64,000 nt of DNA from Austropuccinia psidii (Eukaryota > Basidiomycota > Pucciniomycetes > Pucciniales > Sphaerophragmiaceae): assembly GCA_023105745.1 (NCBI GenBank), contig JALGQZ010000004.1, positions 41,554,437-41,618,436 on the forward strand, read 5' to 3'. Under the pieces are notes generated by a model. The model saw only the letters and a program-made list of their open reading frames with translations, was not told the origin of the DNA and ran no database searches. Each line of letters starts with the position of its first letter. The stretch's first letter is position 1. Position numbers and translations under genes: made by a program. Shown piece by piece: positions 23,211-36,717 of this stretch.

Positions 23211-24198
23211 TTTGAAATCAGGATGTGCCGCAATATTTTTAATTTAATCATTACTGTGTTCAGTATTTTTTACTTTAAGAGCTCAAGTGTTACTCTTGGA
23301 ATATTTTCTTGCATAAAGTCTAAATGGCCAGTCAATCTTTCTTTAAGAAACTTCTTTAGAAGAACTTTTATGGGAAATTGGGGTCCCAGATCTATAACAA
23401 CCTCTTTCACTTTGTTTGTGTGTAATAAGAGACATTAAGGTGGACACAGCATACCCCTTTTCCCTGGAAACATTATGCATATTCTTCCAAAAATTCTTAA
23501 GGCTCTGAAATTCACCTTCAGTGAGGGTTTGAAGAATTATTTAGGGAACAAACTGTATAAATTTCAAAAAGGGGTTATTTGGGGATTTGGAATGAGGAAA
23601 AAACCTTTTGATATATTAAAAGGGGGGATAAAAGGTTTTAAACGTTAAACAAAGTGGTTGAAATACATGATTAATGGAAGAGGGAAGGTAAAAAAGGGAA
23701 TTATGGAGTTTTGGAGGAAAATGCAGTCTTTGGGGAAAAGAAATAAAATCAGTTTGGAAATATTTGGAAAATTTGGTTTGTAATGCTTTTTTTGAAAAAA
23801 ACTGATTTGGGGGGATGTGAAAAAATGTGTTAAAAAATGGGTAAGGTTTTTTTGGGGGAGGTTTGGGAGGTTTTTTCCCAACACAGTTTTTTCAGTTTCA
23901 TTTTAATTGAAGATGGGCCCAGGGGACCCCTCATGTTTTTTTGACAAAAATGCTTACATGGGTTTACCAAAGCCCTAAATTTATTTATAAAATCAAAGAA
24001 AGTTGAAATTATCAAGATTTATTTTATCTCAATTGAAAATATAATCTTCATTTTTATTATGTTTCAAATAATGAAAAAAAGATGAATATTAATTTAAAGT
24101 TAAGCGCAAGCTTATTAAAGCTTAAGTAAAAAAACTAATAATAAAAGAAACTTACTTCATTTCTAAATAAAAAAAAAATAGTATCGCCATATTTTAAA

Positions 24199-24240
24199 AG
24201 GGGTTTTGGTAAGCACATGGAAGATTTTAGTAAAAAAGTT
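24199..24240 (+). repeat. Orphan MULE terminal inverted repeat
   Basis: GGGGTTTTGGTAAGCACATG, followed by GAAGATTTTAGTAAAAAAGT, closely matches the reverse complement of the MULE-1 end (GGTTTTGGTAAACACATG, ACTATAAACTTCCATGG). No transposon body follows, so this is a fragment of another copy. Confidence 0.6.
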
Positions 24241-26780
24241 ACTTTCTATTTAGTTACAATTTTTCTATTTTATATTCAATAAATTAAAAATGAATGTTAT
24301 TTTTAACCTCAGAATCTTTTTATCTCTCAATAAACAAATGAAAAATAATGAAAACATATTTCATTATATTTTTATTCAAATTTTAATATTTTAGAAGAAA
24401 AAAAAGCACATAAATAATGATAGAAAATTGAGATTAAACTTAAACCTTTTTATCACTTTTCTTATCTATTTATTTATTTATCATTTCATTTTCAATACTT
24501 AATAAATATCTTTCCTGATAAATTCCACAAAAGGAATTATATATTTACTTAGATATATCAATCTATTTCAATAATTTATGGATTAGTATTTTGAAATATG
24601 ATATTTTATTTTATTTTTCCTCCTTGATAAAATAGCTAATGATACATGAATCGGAAAATATTTTTATTTCAGTAAATTTAATTAACTCAAATAAAATTAA
24701 ATTTAAAAATAAAATCATATTAAGATCTATTTTAAGAAAATATAAAGGGTAAAATTACTTAGGCACAACTATTACAGTATAATTAAATATAAGTAATAAA
24801 TACATATCTATTTCTGTAATAGTAATTGGTTCCTTTTTATATATAATAATTGTTTAAATTGGAATTCATCACAAGAAAAAACAAATTTAAACTCTCAATA
24901 TGATAAAAAATCAAAATTTAAATTTAGAATTAAGAGAATATTTTGTATTAATATCTCAATTTCAAAATCTGAATATGATGAAAAATTTAAGAAAGAAATC
25001 CCGCATATCATAAAGAGAAATAACATATATGAATAAAGGGTTCTTCGATGTAATTTTAGATTGTAGTATCTTCATAAGACCATATTTTATTCAATATTTA
25101 TATGAATTTTTACTTAATTAATTTTATAAAATCTTTCTTAATAAAACAATAGCTCTGTTCATTCAAAGGAGTTTTGGATATCTGATTCCAAAAAAAATTC
25201 AACTTTCTAGGGGTTTTTTCATCTTTTCCCATCATATTTCTAAAATGAGAATTTAAAATATTTACCAAGAAAATAATTTCAATATTATGTTCCCATTTCA
25301 TATGGCTGGGCAGTGGGTAAAGTCCTAGTAGTATATACTAAAAAAAGATTTAGAATTACCACTACTTCTTTTCTATAAATTCTGTGATTATCTTTTCTTT
25401 CAAACACAAAAAACTCATTGTATCACAGTTAAAATTAGCTTAGATAGGTCTTTACAAAATCATCAGAAATTAGATACAAAAATGAGATCTTAATAAAAAA
25501 ATTGAGCTTATTATTTCTAAAGTACTTTGGAATTCAATTTTTCAATTTTAAATTGAGCCTTAATTAAAAAATAAACAAGGTTTTGAAATATTTAATTTGG
25601 AAACCAGAAACAATATTTATGAGTAAAATTGAATTTTCTGTTTCCTTTATTCTATTATTCATTTAATCTGTGAATTTGTGATATTCTTGAAACAAGATAA
25701 ATATTAGATCTTTGAGACTTCTTTTCATAATTCCAAAATATTTTGAGTTTCTTTATTTTTGTTCAATTGAAAATATATTCAACTAATTCTCTTTAGATTT
25801 TTTTACAACTAATATATATATTTGAAAAAAGATCTATCATTTGAGATCGGAAATTTAATTTTATCTATACCTAATTCAGTTTAAAAATCAAAATCAATTT
25901 TTAAATAATTAATTAAAAATTCAATTCAATTTAAAAAAAAACTTTACTTTTGATTTTAAATTTTATTTTTTTTTATGATTTCAAATTATAATAATTTTTA
26001 ATTGAAATAAAATTTAATTTAATTAACCATTTTATTCTTTTCCTTGATCAATTTAAAATTATAATAATATTAACAAGATAAAAATATTCTGTTAAATATT
26101 GAGTTCTAGATAAAGAATTTAGTAATGATGAGATATAAAGAGAACTAAAAAAAAATTAATCTTAATCACTTCCATTGAGAATGGAAAGAAATATTAATAT
26201 ATCAAGAATTGAAATTTTATTTTTAATTTTTTTACAATTTTCTTTGAATTCACTTTGGCTACTAGAAACTTGAAAAAAGAAAAAAAAAATTTTTTTATCA
26301 AAAAATGAAACTTCATTTGAGCAATCTGAAAAAAAAACATTCTCATTTTCAAAACATAACCAAAATAACAAAAAAGTTAAGCTTTGTAAATGGGGTTTAA
26401 ATTATTTCAAAAAATTATTTTTATATATTTTTCACACATTTTATCTTTCAAAAAATTAAATTAAATTCCTTGATATTTGTAAATTTCTTATTTTTTTTAA
26501 TTTTGTTTTTAATATCAGTTTTAATATTGAATTCAAGTTTTTTATGAACTTTGAATTAAAATCAAATCATAAAACAAGTTTCTCTTTTTTTGATTTTTGA
26601 ATTTTGTTTGTGTTTTTTTTACTATCTTTGAATTAAAAACCTTTGTATTAATTAATTTTCAATAATATAGAATTAAATAAAAAAGAATAAAAAAACTCAA
26701 AAAAAACATAAAAAAAACTGAAGCTAAATAAATCACTATTATATTTAAAATAATTGTTTTTTGTTTTTTTTTAATTAGCA
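24241..26780. other. AT-rich gene desert
   Basis: A/T runs with short low-complexity frames only. I see no conserved motif, tandem array or element end. Confidence 0.6.
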
Positions 26781-26788
26781 TAAGAAAA

Positions 26789-29700
26789 GCTATTGCTGCT
26801 GGCAGGGGTAGCAGATCCACTCCAGGTTAAACCCAACTTCCAACTTGCTATTATTATTTGGGAATATTTCAAGCCAGATTTTTAATATTCAGAAATACAT
26901 CACATAAAGTTTATTGAATTTTGTAACTTTTGAAAATCCTAAATAATCCTTCATTCCAAAGACTTCTTTGATAAAAAAGCTAATAGTTTCGGAATCGAAA
27001 TGAAGCCATTAACCATGAAATATTATCTTTTACATTGATCAAAATAAAATATCCCTCCTTTCACCATATCTTATCATATAGTTCCTTTTATACCCTTTTC
27101 TTTGCAAAATCCTTCTCTCAGATTTTAATTTTTCTAACTTTAAAAATATTTAAATTAAAGTGTTTCTCTTTAATCAATTACTTGCATTAATTTCTCTAAG
27201 CCACAAAATAATAACAAAATTTGTATGTTTAAATATCTCTTTGTCCGAAACATTTTATGCAATCTTGATTTCCACAAATAATAATGCAATTAAAATATAT
27301 CATTCCCTTCAACAATTGGGGAAAAATTGGGAAATTTCCTGTGAATATTGGGCTCAAAGGAAATTTTTCACAAAAAAACATTCACTAATGATAGTTCTTT
27401 CTCTCTCTTATTCCTCAAATCTGATCAGTCATTGGAAAAAGAAGACAAACAAATCTTTCCATTTCAACAAAATCTAATATTTAATCATTTTCCAAACCTC
27501 TTTCCTATACAAAAATATACAAGTAAATGTCACTTATTTGTATTTTCTTTCTCCATTCTTTCAAAAAAAAAAATGAATGTGCACACAATTGAGAAGATTC
27601 TATCTTCACATTATTTCTCATGAAAATAAAATATACCAGAAATAGTTCTGAAAAAATCTTACACTTTCTAGCCCAATTCAATTTAAAATCGTGAGTTTTA
27701 CTTATTATCATGTATTTTACACAAATTTTAAAATAAATAACCCATGGATTGAATATATTTAAACAGCAATATGTAATACTTCAAACACCCACCTACTCCC
27801 CATACTTATTGTTGAAAAGCATTGTTTTGACTTTTTTAATTCAAAAGAAACTCACCTTGTTCTTCTACAAAGATTTATATCTTTTTGAAATTTATTTCTT
27901 CCTTTTTCACAATTCAAATTAATTATTCTTTGAGAAATCAATCCTTCAAAAAATTATTTACAAATCAAAAAAATTACCACAAATTCTCTAGGGGCAAAAT
28001 TCAAACTTCCCATTTATTTAAATAAGATATAATATTTTGGTGTAAAAACTTCATAATATTTCAAGAATTATACAATATATTCATAATTTCTTTTTGATAT
28101 AGTGTAGACTGTTATTTCAAACATTTTTTTGTAAATTTTTACTTATTCATCTATAAATATTTATTTGTTACTGTTACACTATACCTAAATTGTTTTTCAA
28201 GGTTTATGTAAATTTGTTTTTTAACATTCAATTAGCTTGAAATTTTCCTCTCTGGTGGCCACTTAGTGAATTTATTCTGTAAATTTTTAACTTTCACAAA
28301 AGTTTCCCTATTTAGGTTTTACAAAAAATTTATTGTGTCTCTTCATTGGTCATGTTCTGGATTACTCACAAAGTGCTCATTTTTTGAGTTTTTGTAAGTT
28401 TTAAGACTTGTCTTTTTGAAAAAAAAAACAAAAAAATTAAAATATCAGAAATAATCATGGGAATAAATTCTATTTGAATATAACAAAGACAATTTTCTTG
28501 AATCTGAATTTATTTATCTTTTTTCAAATTTTTTAATTTCAATTTCCTTTTTATGATAGCTTTTATTATATTTTTGTTCTTTTCATTGCTTAAATCAATT
28601 TTCATTGATATTTTTTTATGAATTATCACTCATTTTATTTATTTTCATTTATTTATTTATTTCATTTTTATTATTTTCGTTAACTTTTTTATTTTTATTA
28701 ACTTGGTTATTTCTCTGATTTTTATTATGTTTGTTATTTTTAATATTTTATTTTTTCATTTTTGTTTTTTGTAGTCTTGAATTTATTTCTTTATTTTTCT
28801 GTAACTTCATCTTTTTTTTTCAATTTTAATATTCTTATGATGCTTTTATTTCTTTTAAATTTTCAATTTTTTTGATTTTTCTTTGGTAATTTTCTTTAAA
28901 ATTTTCTCATTTGATGTTTTTTTTTAATCTTTTCATTTGATGTTTTTTTTGTGGGTTTGGATACACTTTAATCATTGTAAAAACACTTATTACAGTGTAT
29001 CCACACCCACAAAAACAAAACAAAAAAAATTAAAAAATTAAAAAATCAAAAATAAAAAAATAAAAATTGATAATCAAGTATTGAAAAATTGAAAAACTTA
29101 TGATTAAAACAGTAAATCAAAATAAAAAAATAAAGATAAAATAATATCAAAATGAAAAAATAAAAGCCAATGAAAATTGAAAAAATTGAAAAAAAGGTGC
29201 AAATAAATAAAACAAATGATTGAATGCAAAAAAGTATTCAAAAAAATTGATTAATGAAAGATGAAACTAAGAAAATAATTAAGAAAACGATGAAATAAAT
29301 AGCAATCTGAAAAGTAAAAAAGAAGAAAAAACCACAAGATAATAAAAACTTATAACAATGAAATTGAAAAAATTAAAAAATTCAATATTTGGAATGATAT
29401 AAGATTGAGATACAAATTCCTTCAAAAAAAAACATCAAGCATGAAAGAAAAGAAAAATTGAGGAAAAATCAATAAACTTTCAATACAAAGAAAAAACCAA
29501 ATGAAACATGCAATGATGGGATTTTCAAATTATAAAAAAATGATTAATTTGTTTCAATTTATATTTTTTGAATTTCATCTTCAAAATATTCATGATAATC
29601 CCCCTTTTTCAAAAAATATAATACTTTAGTTTAATATTTTCATAGTAAATTTATTTCCAAAAGCAACAGCAAAGCAAATTTAACACCACACAGCAGAATG

Positions 29701-30515
29701 AATTAAATGATTTTATTCGCTATTTTGGTGAAGGTATGATAATAAAATACAATTTTTTTGAGTTTTCTTTTAAATTTTAATTTTAGAAATAAATATCACA
29801 CATAAAAGTCAGGTGATTCTTAAATAAAATATTTTAACTGATCAAAAGAGTAATAATTGAAGCTTGAAGACTGGATACAGCCATAACAAAAATTGAAAAC
29901 AAAATGGAACAATTTTTTTTTTCCATGAGAAATTTGAATGTATTAATCTGTTAATGAGATATATTTCAATTCAATAATTCTCATAATTCAACTATTATGA
30001 GTGGTTTTGCTAAGATTTATTATTACAAATAGGTACAAAAAGCCCTCAAAATATGTATATATCATATTTCATGATTAAATAACAAGGGTACTGAAAAAAC
30101 TCAATGGAATTTCAATCTTTAAGAAATTCAATTTTTTTTGAAAATTCATGAATATGTCAAAAATTATTTTTTAATCTTAATTTTTCTATTTGAACCAAAC
30201 AATATTGAGTTTAAAATGGAATTTAAATTTTATGATAATATCTAAGCACCATTAAAGTGCCTTGAATAACACCAGCAGGAAAAAGAGATTTTTTCTTTCC
30301 ACAATTATTGGGAAAATCACAGGGGATATTCTTTTAACATTATCCAAATTATATTCCTGCGAAATCCATTCAAAATTATATGATCTTAAATACCTCCAGT
30401 TCATTCAGAATCAAGGGTTCTATAGCAATAATGAACTATTATTTTTTTGTCTACTTATTGGGCTTCAAACTTGACTTCAACCAGGATTCAACCTGGCCAG
30501 TTGAGGTGGGTTGGA
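26789..30515 (-). mobile_element. Repeat X, copy 1 (undefined element, probably non-autonomous)
   Basis: The left end, GCTATTGCTGCTGGCAGGGG then TAGCAGATCCACTCCAGGTT, is the reverse complement of the hairpin end of X copy 2 (50884-50955) and copy 3 (36013-36054). Adjacent sequence also matches: AATCTGGCTTGAAATATT and AATAATAGCAAGTT have counterparts at 35959-35990. The right end, TTGACTTCAACCAGG ... CCAGTTGAGGTGGGTTGG, corresponds in reverse complement to 46801-46840 in copy 2. Both ends carry CCAACCCA/TGGGTTGG-type motifs in inverted orientation. The middle holds a T-rich to A-rich switch. No transposase was recognised. Element identity and boundaries are inference. Confidence 0.45.
28380..29560. 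repeat. T-rich/A-rich strand-switch structure around an inverted core (in X copy 1)
   Basis: About 570 bp of T-rich plus-strand sequence ends at TTTTTTTGTGGGTTTGGATACACT. Roughly 30 bp later comes AGTGTATCCACACCCACAAA, followed by about 550 bp of A-rich sequence. The core (28952-29018) is therefore a strong inverted repeat of about 20 bp per arm. The flanks are complementary in composition and partly in sequence, so the whole region could fold back. X copy 2 has the same arrangement near 47.2-49.8 kb. Confidence 0.65.
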
Positions 30516-32531
30516 AGCATTTTTGAGAATATTTTCAACAATTTTGCGCACAATTTTACTAATATTGTCAAATAAAACCTCAAGAACCCCCAAAAACCAG
30601 TTATTTCAATTCATTTTGAAAAAATAGTGTTTTACTTCAACAATATTATTGAGAAATATAGAATTTTAGAAAAATTAGTGCCCTATCTCATCAATGACAT
30701 CCAATTTGTAGTGGCACATATGACTAAAAAAAATTCTGGATTTTGGGAATTGTCTACTCACTAAATATGTAAATATGAAGGACTTTTATGAGATATTTAA
30801 ATAACACTAGAAGGGATTTCTTGATGAATATTTTTGTCAAAATTGAAATATTAGCCACTTAGAGTTTTACTTACATGATAATTAACCCCATATTTGAAAC
30901 TAGGGAGGATGCACATTATAATTAAACAGATAATTATACAAGATGAGGGACAAAAAGTTAGCTTTCAGATTGTGTAATAATGATTTTTTGATCATTTCTA
31001 CCAAGGAAAGATTTCAAAGAAAGGAAAATAAATTAGTAAAATGGAAGGGCTTGAAAACTTCTCAGTTATTCAAAAATACCACACAAAGGATTAACAAATA
31101 TTGCCAGGAGAAAGCTGAAAATTTTGCTTTATTACTACGTAGTTTATTGTTAATAAACCTGGAAGCTGGTATACCAAATTTTTGGACTAAATGTGTCATT
31201 TCTTAAATAATTCCTGTGTATCTGTTTCAAATTCAGGAAGGTAATAATCCTAAGCACTGAATCTTTTATTTTTGTTACTACTTTGGGCCAAAGTCATAAA
31301 TAATTGAAATAATATTCAATCAATGCTAAGACCAAATATCATGATCAAAAAGAGTGAAATGTAATCTTTAAGTTCAGTTTAAAAGCTTGGAAAAGGATTT
31401 TTGACTTATGAGGTGATTAACAAAGTTCATAATAATTTTATAGCTTCAAAATATATTTTTAAAATATTCCTGAAAAGTTTTTTTTAAAATTTGACAAGTC
31501 TCTCTTCTATAAATCACTTTGAAATTCACTTATTTTAATCTTTGTATTAAGTTCTTTTAGTAGTAGAATCCCATTTTTTCAAATTTAGAGGAGGAAAAAT
31601 GCTTTTAATTTTTTTCTTACAAGTCATGCTCAAAGTTTTTGTATCAATAAGTGAAAAATGGGGGGCAAAATTCTTAAGAATTATCCTTTATAATCTCCAA
31701 GCTCAAGGAAGGAAAATTAAATAAGATATTTATATTAATATTATTGATGAAACAAATATTTTAAGATTTGTGAGCTTTGAGATCAATTTGATTTTGATTT
31801 ATGGCTTGTTAAATATCTAAAAAAGCTTCCAACTAGTATAAATCAAAAATAAATAATTAATTAAATATAGATTCATTAAGGCCAATCTTGTTCAATTTAA
31901 TAATTCAAACATCATCATTTCTTGGCATATGGAAAGAAGTATTATCAATGGAATTTTTAAAAAATAGGAATTCAGAATTACTTACTTTTGATAGCTTTAT
32001 AAAATAAGAAAAATTCTTTGCATATGATCAGTCTACCATCAGTTTTAGCATGTTTTATGGTAAGAAATATCATCAGGAAAAATTGAAGAAAATGTAAATT
32101 TTTAATTAAGTGTTAGATGAAATATTTTAAAGTAGGGGGAATTTTCAAAATTTGATGGTTTTGGCCTGGGTTTGGGCTTTTTTGTATAGCTGGAAATAAA
32201 ATCAAGAAGATTATAAAATAATAATTATGATTTTTATTAATTAATGCAAATTTTTCAAATTGAAATTTTTTAGTATTAGCATTAGTTAAGCTATCACAAA
32301 TATTTATTATGAAGAAATCTATCAAATAACAGGAATAAAGAATTAAATATTGACTGAAGCTTCATTAATTAAGGAGATTTCCCATATTATTTGTATTGTT
32401 CTTGCAAAAATGAGGCATCCATATTTAAAATTTGTAGAAATTTTCTCAGTTATAATCCTGGATAATCTGAATTGAATTACATTTATGTGGTGTGAATGTA
32501 ATTTTTTGATATTTTTATCTATCTTCCAAGT
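30516..32531. other. AT-rich sequence with one unrecognised ORF
   Basis: An 87-codon plus frame at 30943-31206 (starts MRDKKLAFRLCNNDFL) is the only sizeable frame. It has no motif I recognise and no sign of splicing. It is most likely chance or transposon debris. Confidence 0.4.
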
Positions 32532-32536
32532 ATTTT

Positions 32537-34617
32537 TGTAAGGTTTGTCTATGAAGCTCTTGATAATAGTAGAAAATATCAAGAGTAATATGACTCTCCT
32601 CAGTAGAAAATATAATATAATTAAATATTATAACCACAAATTTAAAATAATTATTGGAAATCATTATATAAAATAATGAATTTAATCATTATTAAATTAT
32701 TTAATACTTAATAATTATAATAAGCTATAATTATTGTATTATTTTTATAGTAACTGACAATCATGACAATAAGAAGTGTAAAGCTCTTAATGAGACAATT
32801 ACATGTGGAAAATGATAATATTTATCCACTTTTAAATGATATATAAATATTTTTCATAAAAAACATTATCACACAGACTCTGCAGAGATAACTCTTATAG
32901 AAGAATTCTATATAGAGAAATAATACTAGATAAAAAATATAGAGCTTTAAAGAAAACTTACTTATAATATTTACTTAATAAAACAATTCAGACAATAGCA
33001 GTAATTATATTCAATGATTCTTATAAGATGAAAACACACCACAAATCAATATTTTAAAATATAAGGAAGCTTTTTATGATAAAGAAATTATATTTAAGAT
33101 GTTTTAAGATGAATTTGTGGAGTTAAAGGATATTTTAAGGGAACAATTTTATGTAATGAAATCTATTATTGGTGATTATGACAATATAATCTAAATTCCA
33201 TTATTTCAATTCTTTATTTATAATTTATAAAGAGTAACATAACCTAAGAATTAATTCAATAAGATAATATTTTGTTTTGAATAAAATATTACTTGTTTAA
33301 AATGTCTAATTTATTGGAATAATTAATTGTTATTGATAAAAACAGTGATGTGTAGGCTCTTTTTATGCCTAAAGAAAAGCTCTCATGATTAATATTATAT
33401 ATAGGGTGTTATCAGCTCAAAACTGAAAAACCATTCTTGAAAAAGGTTCTTAACTTAAGGTAGCTTATATTAAATTCCAATTTGAAGCTGCCAGTGTTAG
33501 TCTTAACTCCTTATTTTAGGCTTTAATATAAAATAAGTTTATTTATATTAAATTTATTCACATGAACAACTTCAAAATAAAGTTTCAAGCAAAAATCTAT
33601 TAAACTGCATTTTTAATTAACTTTCAAAGAAATCTTGATTTTCTTTAAGAATAATTAAAATTGTTAATTTCAAGGCTAACCAGAAATTAAACCCGTTTTG
33701 AAGAAATACATTAAATTTAATTCATACACAGATAACATAAATTTTTAATATTTGTGAAGTTTCCAAGAAAATCCATTGAGGATTGGATTTTTAATGAGTT
33801 TTGAAGTTATTGCTATTTTTTGACCTAAAATAGCAATGCACACCAAACCTTAGCTTTTGATAAGGTTTTGATACTTGTATATCTCAAGTTTTAAGCTTTT
33901 TTAGTTCTCAAAACCTTTATTCCAAGCTTGCATATTGGAATTCGCCCTTTGGCAGCTTGAAATTCCTGTACAAATTGGGATAAAAACGGTTTAAACTTCA
34001 AGGTTGGATCAAATTCTAATATTCAAGCTTCAATAATGTTTAAAATCCTCCTAAAAAGGTGGAAAAACTTAATTGAAGGCTTGCAGATTCAAAAAAATGG
34101 GTACCCCAGCTCTGTTTGGTCTTTTTCCTTTGACCACCTTTCTGCATGGATTTTGCCCTTTTTCTTATTTCAAGCCATACTATTTCCTTGAACCCTTTTA
34201 AATTGAGCTCATTCAGGATTTAAATTCTGTATGGAAAGTTCATAGCCAATTCAGTAAATATACACAACATGTAAATTTTAACTAAAATTTTGGTAAGTTT
34301 GCATAAACCTTATGCAACTTTAGATTTAACAATTTTAAAAAAATGTTAAAAAAAATTCAGTTTTACTGTGAGATTCTTAAATATTCTAATAACATAAGAA
34401 ATAACCATTTTTGGGTATAACACCCTATGGGTCTACCTTAGGTTTTTTTGGTTCAAAATCCAAAAATGACATAATAATTATAACTTTGTTTATCCAAAAA
34501 AGTTATACTTTATTTTTTTATTTTTAATCCAATTGATAAGTCTGTTCAAGACTGAATCAACTGCATAAAAAGCTATTTTTAGCCTTATGGGTATGTTATA
34601 CATATCCCAGGCTCACA
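32537..34617 (-). mobile_element. Solo LTR of the gypsy-1 family
   Basis: Full-length match to the gypsy-1 LTRs. It begins TGTAAGGTTTGTCTATGAAG and ends GGCTCACA. It is flanked by ATTTT at 32532-32536 and 34618-34622, a perfect 5-bp target duplication. Length is 2081 bp against 2131 and 2170 for the LTRs of gypsy-1. It confirms the LTR boundaries chosen for the complete element. Confidence 0.85.
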
Positions 34618-34622
34618 ATTTT

Positions 34623-35869
34623 ACTCCTTAATATTATTGATTTGTGTATTTGGGGTAAAAGGCTTTTTGAGCTGAGAAATTGGTGTTCAGAAACTTTGAA
34701 TGAGATAAGTTTTAAATTTAATGTCAAATTTTTAATTGACTTAAAATTAGTAAAAAATGAAACTTGAAAAAAGAATAAGCTTTTTACATATATATGCAAA
34801 ATTGAAATGAATCTGGATGACAAGATTTAAGGAAATTGAATGTTGGATATCCCAGACTTCATACCAAAAAGGTCATTTTTATTGAAATAGTGCTTCATTT
34901 GAATCTAAAGCTAAAGCAATTCCAAAATTTAGAATTAATTTCCAGATATTTTGAATTAACTCAAGACAACTTCATATTTTTATTTTCATTCATACCACTG
35001 CGCATAAGAAAAAGCTCAAGAGAAAAAAATGTTTCATCTAATGGACATTTCAATTTGAGAAATTAACAACAATTTGATCACATTTTATTATTTAAAAATA
35101 TATATCAAAGCTTTATTCCCCTTTCTGGAAAATATGAAGAAGATTCATTGATAAACAAAATTGTTGTTTATTTCCTTACAATAGTGATATACTATGAGCT
35201 TTCTCTTTAATGATATAATTGAAGTAAAGTTATTCATAGTTAAAAAGATATTTTAGTGAGGAAGCTTAACTTCAGAATTAAGTATCTATTATGTGTTAGC
35301 TTAACTAGTAAGAGATGTGGCTTAAATAAATAAAGTGTGTCAGGGTATTCCTATGAGGGGGAAGAAATGTGAGAGTGTTCAAATTAGGAATTTGAGAAAA
35401 AACATTATCATATTTCCTTAAATTTTTGAAATATATAGTTATTATAAAGGCATAGGAAGAATCAAAAATTATAATCAGTCAATATTTCTTTTCAAAAGGA
35501 TTTATGTTAGTTTTAATTTAAAAATGGATTCAGAAATTCATTTTTAAATAACAGGGAGGTGACATCTTCTTATTGAGATTAAATTACTTTGAATGAGGAT
35601 GATTTAAGTTTCAAGGACAAAGACAGGATAAGAAATATGTAAGTTTCTAATTCTAAGTACTGATAGTTAATGATTATGAGGATCTCAAAAAATAAATATC
35701 TTGCAATTTTCATTCAGGTTTGGTAATATCCAAATATATAATCAAATATAATTCAAAAATTTGAGGTGATAAGTGACAATCCAGAAATATAATTTGATTT
35801 ATTCCCAAAATGATATTATGAGAGTATTAACTTCATTTTGGGTTTTAAGTGGTTTATTTGGTTCTTGAA
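34623..35869. other. AT-rich sequence, possibly interior of X copy 3
   Basis: No gene is recognised. Similarity to X becomes visible only from about 35870. The solo LTR to the left may have inserted into X sequence, but I could not trace X across it. Confidence 0.35.
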
Positions 35870-36056
35870 GAGATTTGTGGAATATGAGGTTATTGAGTAA
35901 TTCAGATTCTACATAGCTGAATTAATTTTATGTAGATTTCTTTCAAATCTTGAATATCTGGCTTGGAAGATAGCCAAATAGTAATAGCAAGTTAGATCAA
36001 AGTATGAAGCAAATTAAAAGCTGGGTTGAACCTGCTACCCTGCAGTTGGGGATAGT
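35870..36056 (+). mobile_element. Repeat X, copy 3 (right-end fragment)
   Basis: AATATCTGGCTTGGAAGATA and AAATAGTAATAGCAAGTT match the reverse complement of copy 1. Then GGGTTGAACCTGCTACCC and GTTGGGGATAG give the family's terminal hairpin. Gypsy-2 LTR-like sequence begins directly after it. As in copy 2, the hairpin is followed by a T run and TCATGGTG.ATG, so the true end may lie about 20 bp further right. Confidence 0.5.
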
Positions 36057-36717
36057 TTTTTTCTCATGGTGCATGGTATATAATACCATATATTCCCCAT
36101 TCCTGGGGAAGGTTTTCCCTTCTCTTGAGGGGAAACCCTTCTGAAAGTGACTGGTGGCCTCTGGTGGCTGCCAGAGGCTATCACTTTCATATTGAGGGAC
36201 CATGGCCAACAATGGCTAAGTTTGGTTTTTGGGTCATTTTGGTTCTTTGAGATTGGTGGACCAAAATGGGGCAAGGTGGTCCCACTTGTGTTTTTGGGGC
36301 CAAAGGTCTGGCATCATGGAGTTTAGGTCATAAGGGGCCTACAAACCACAGGCTGTAGAGGCTGTAGGGGGCCTGAATGGCCCAAAAAGGCCATTTAGGC
36401 CAAAATTCATTGATAAAAGGGGTTGGTCCAGAGGCCCTGGATATATTTGAAGTGGCCATAGGCCCCTTGAATGCTGAGGAGACCCCCCAGGCCCAATTTC
36501 AGTGAGATGTCCTGGGGGAAGGGGATTTTGGAAATGGACTCAGAGGCCGTTTGATGCAGGATTTTTACAGGGGAAATGTGTGTGGCCCAAAGGCTATTTC
36601 ACACCACCAGGGTCCAATTAGCTATAATCTGATAATATGTCCAATTGGCCATAAGTTTGTTCAGGCTAGAATTTCCATAAAACACCAACTGGGGGGTTCT
36701 TTTCCATGGTTGTGACA
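36057..36717 (-). repeat. Left (3') LTR of gypsy-2
   Basis: Far less AT-rich than its surroundings. It shares with 44108-44718 the blocks GTGACTGGTGGCCTCTGGTG, GGCCCAAAAAGGCCATTTAG and GGCCATTTCACACCACC-like sequence. It ends GGTTGTGACA, so the minus-strand LTR starts TGTCACAACC. The left boundary is uncertain because it abuts X copy 3. Confidence 0.75.

Larger units (their letters stand above)
19998..23975 (-). mobile_element. MULE DNA transposon with transposase and OTU-like domain (MULE-2), decayed
   Basis: Left end near 19998 (TTATTAAATACACATAAGTGA) and right end GCTTACATGGGTTTACCAAAGCCC (to 23975) are worn versions of the family's inverted repeat. That repeat is preserved at 48255/49606. 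The 3' noncoding part (20.0-20.6 kb) matches MULE-1 and the deleted copy. The body, on the minus strand, carries a FAR1/MULE-type transposase followed by an OTU-like domain. The right noncoding part (23570-23975, including GGGCCCAGGGGACCCCTCATG) matches the right part of the deleted copy. The left boundary is uncertain by tens of bases, and no clean target duplication is visible. Confidence 0.75.
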
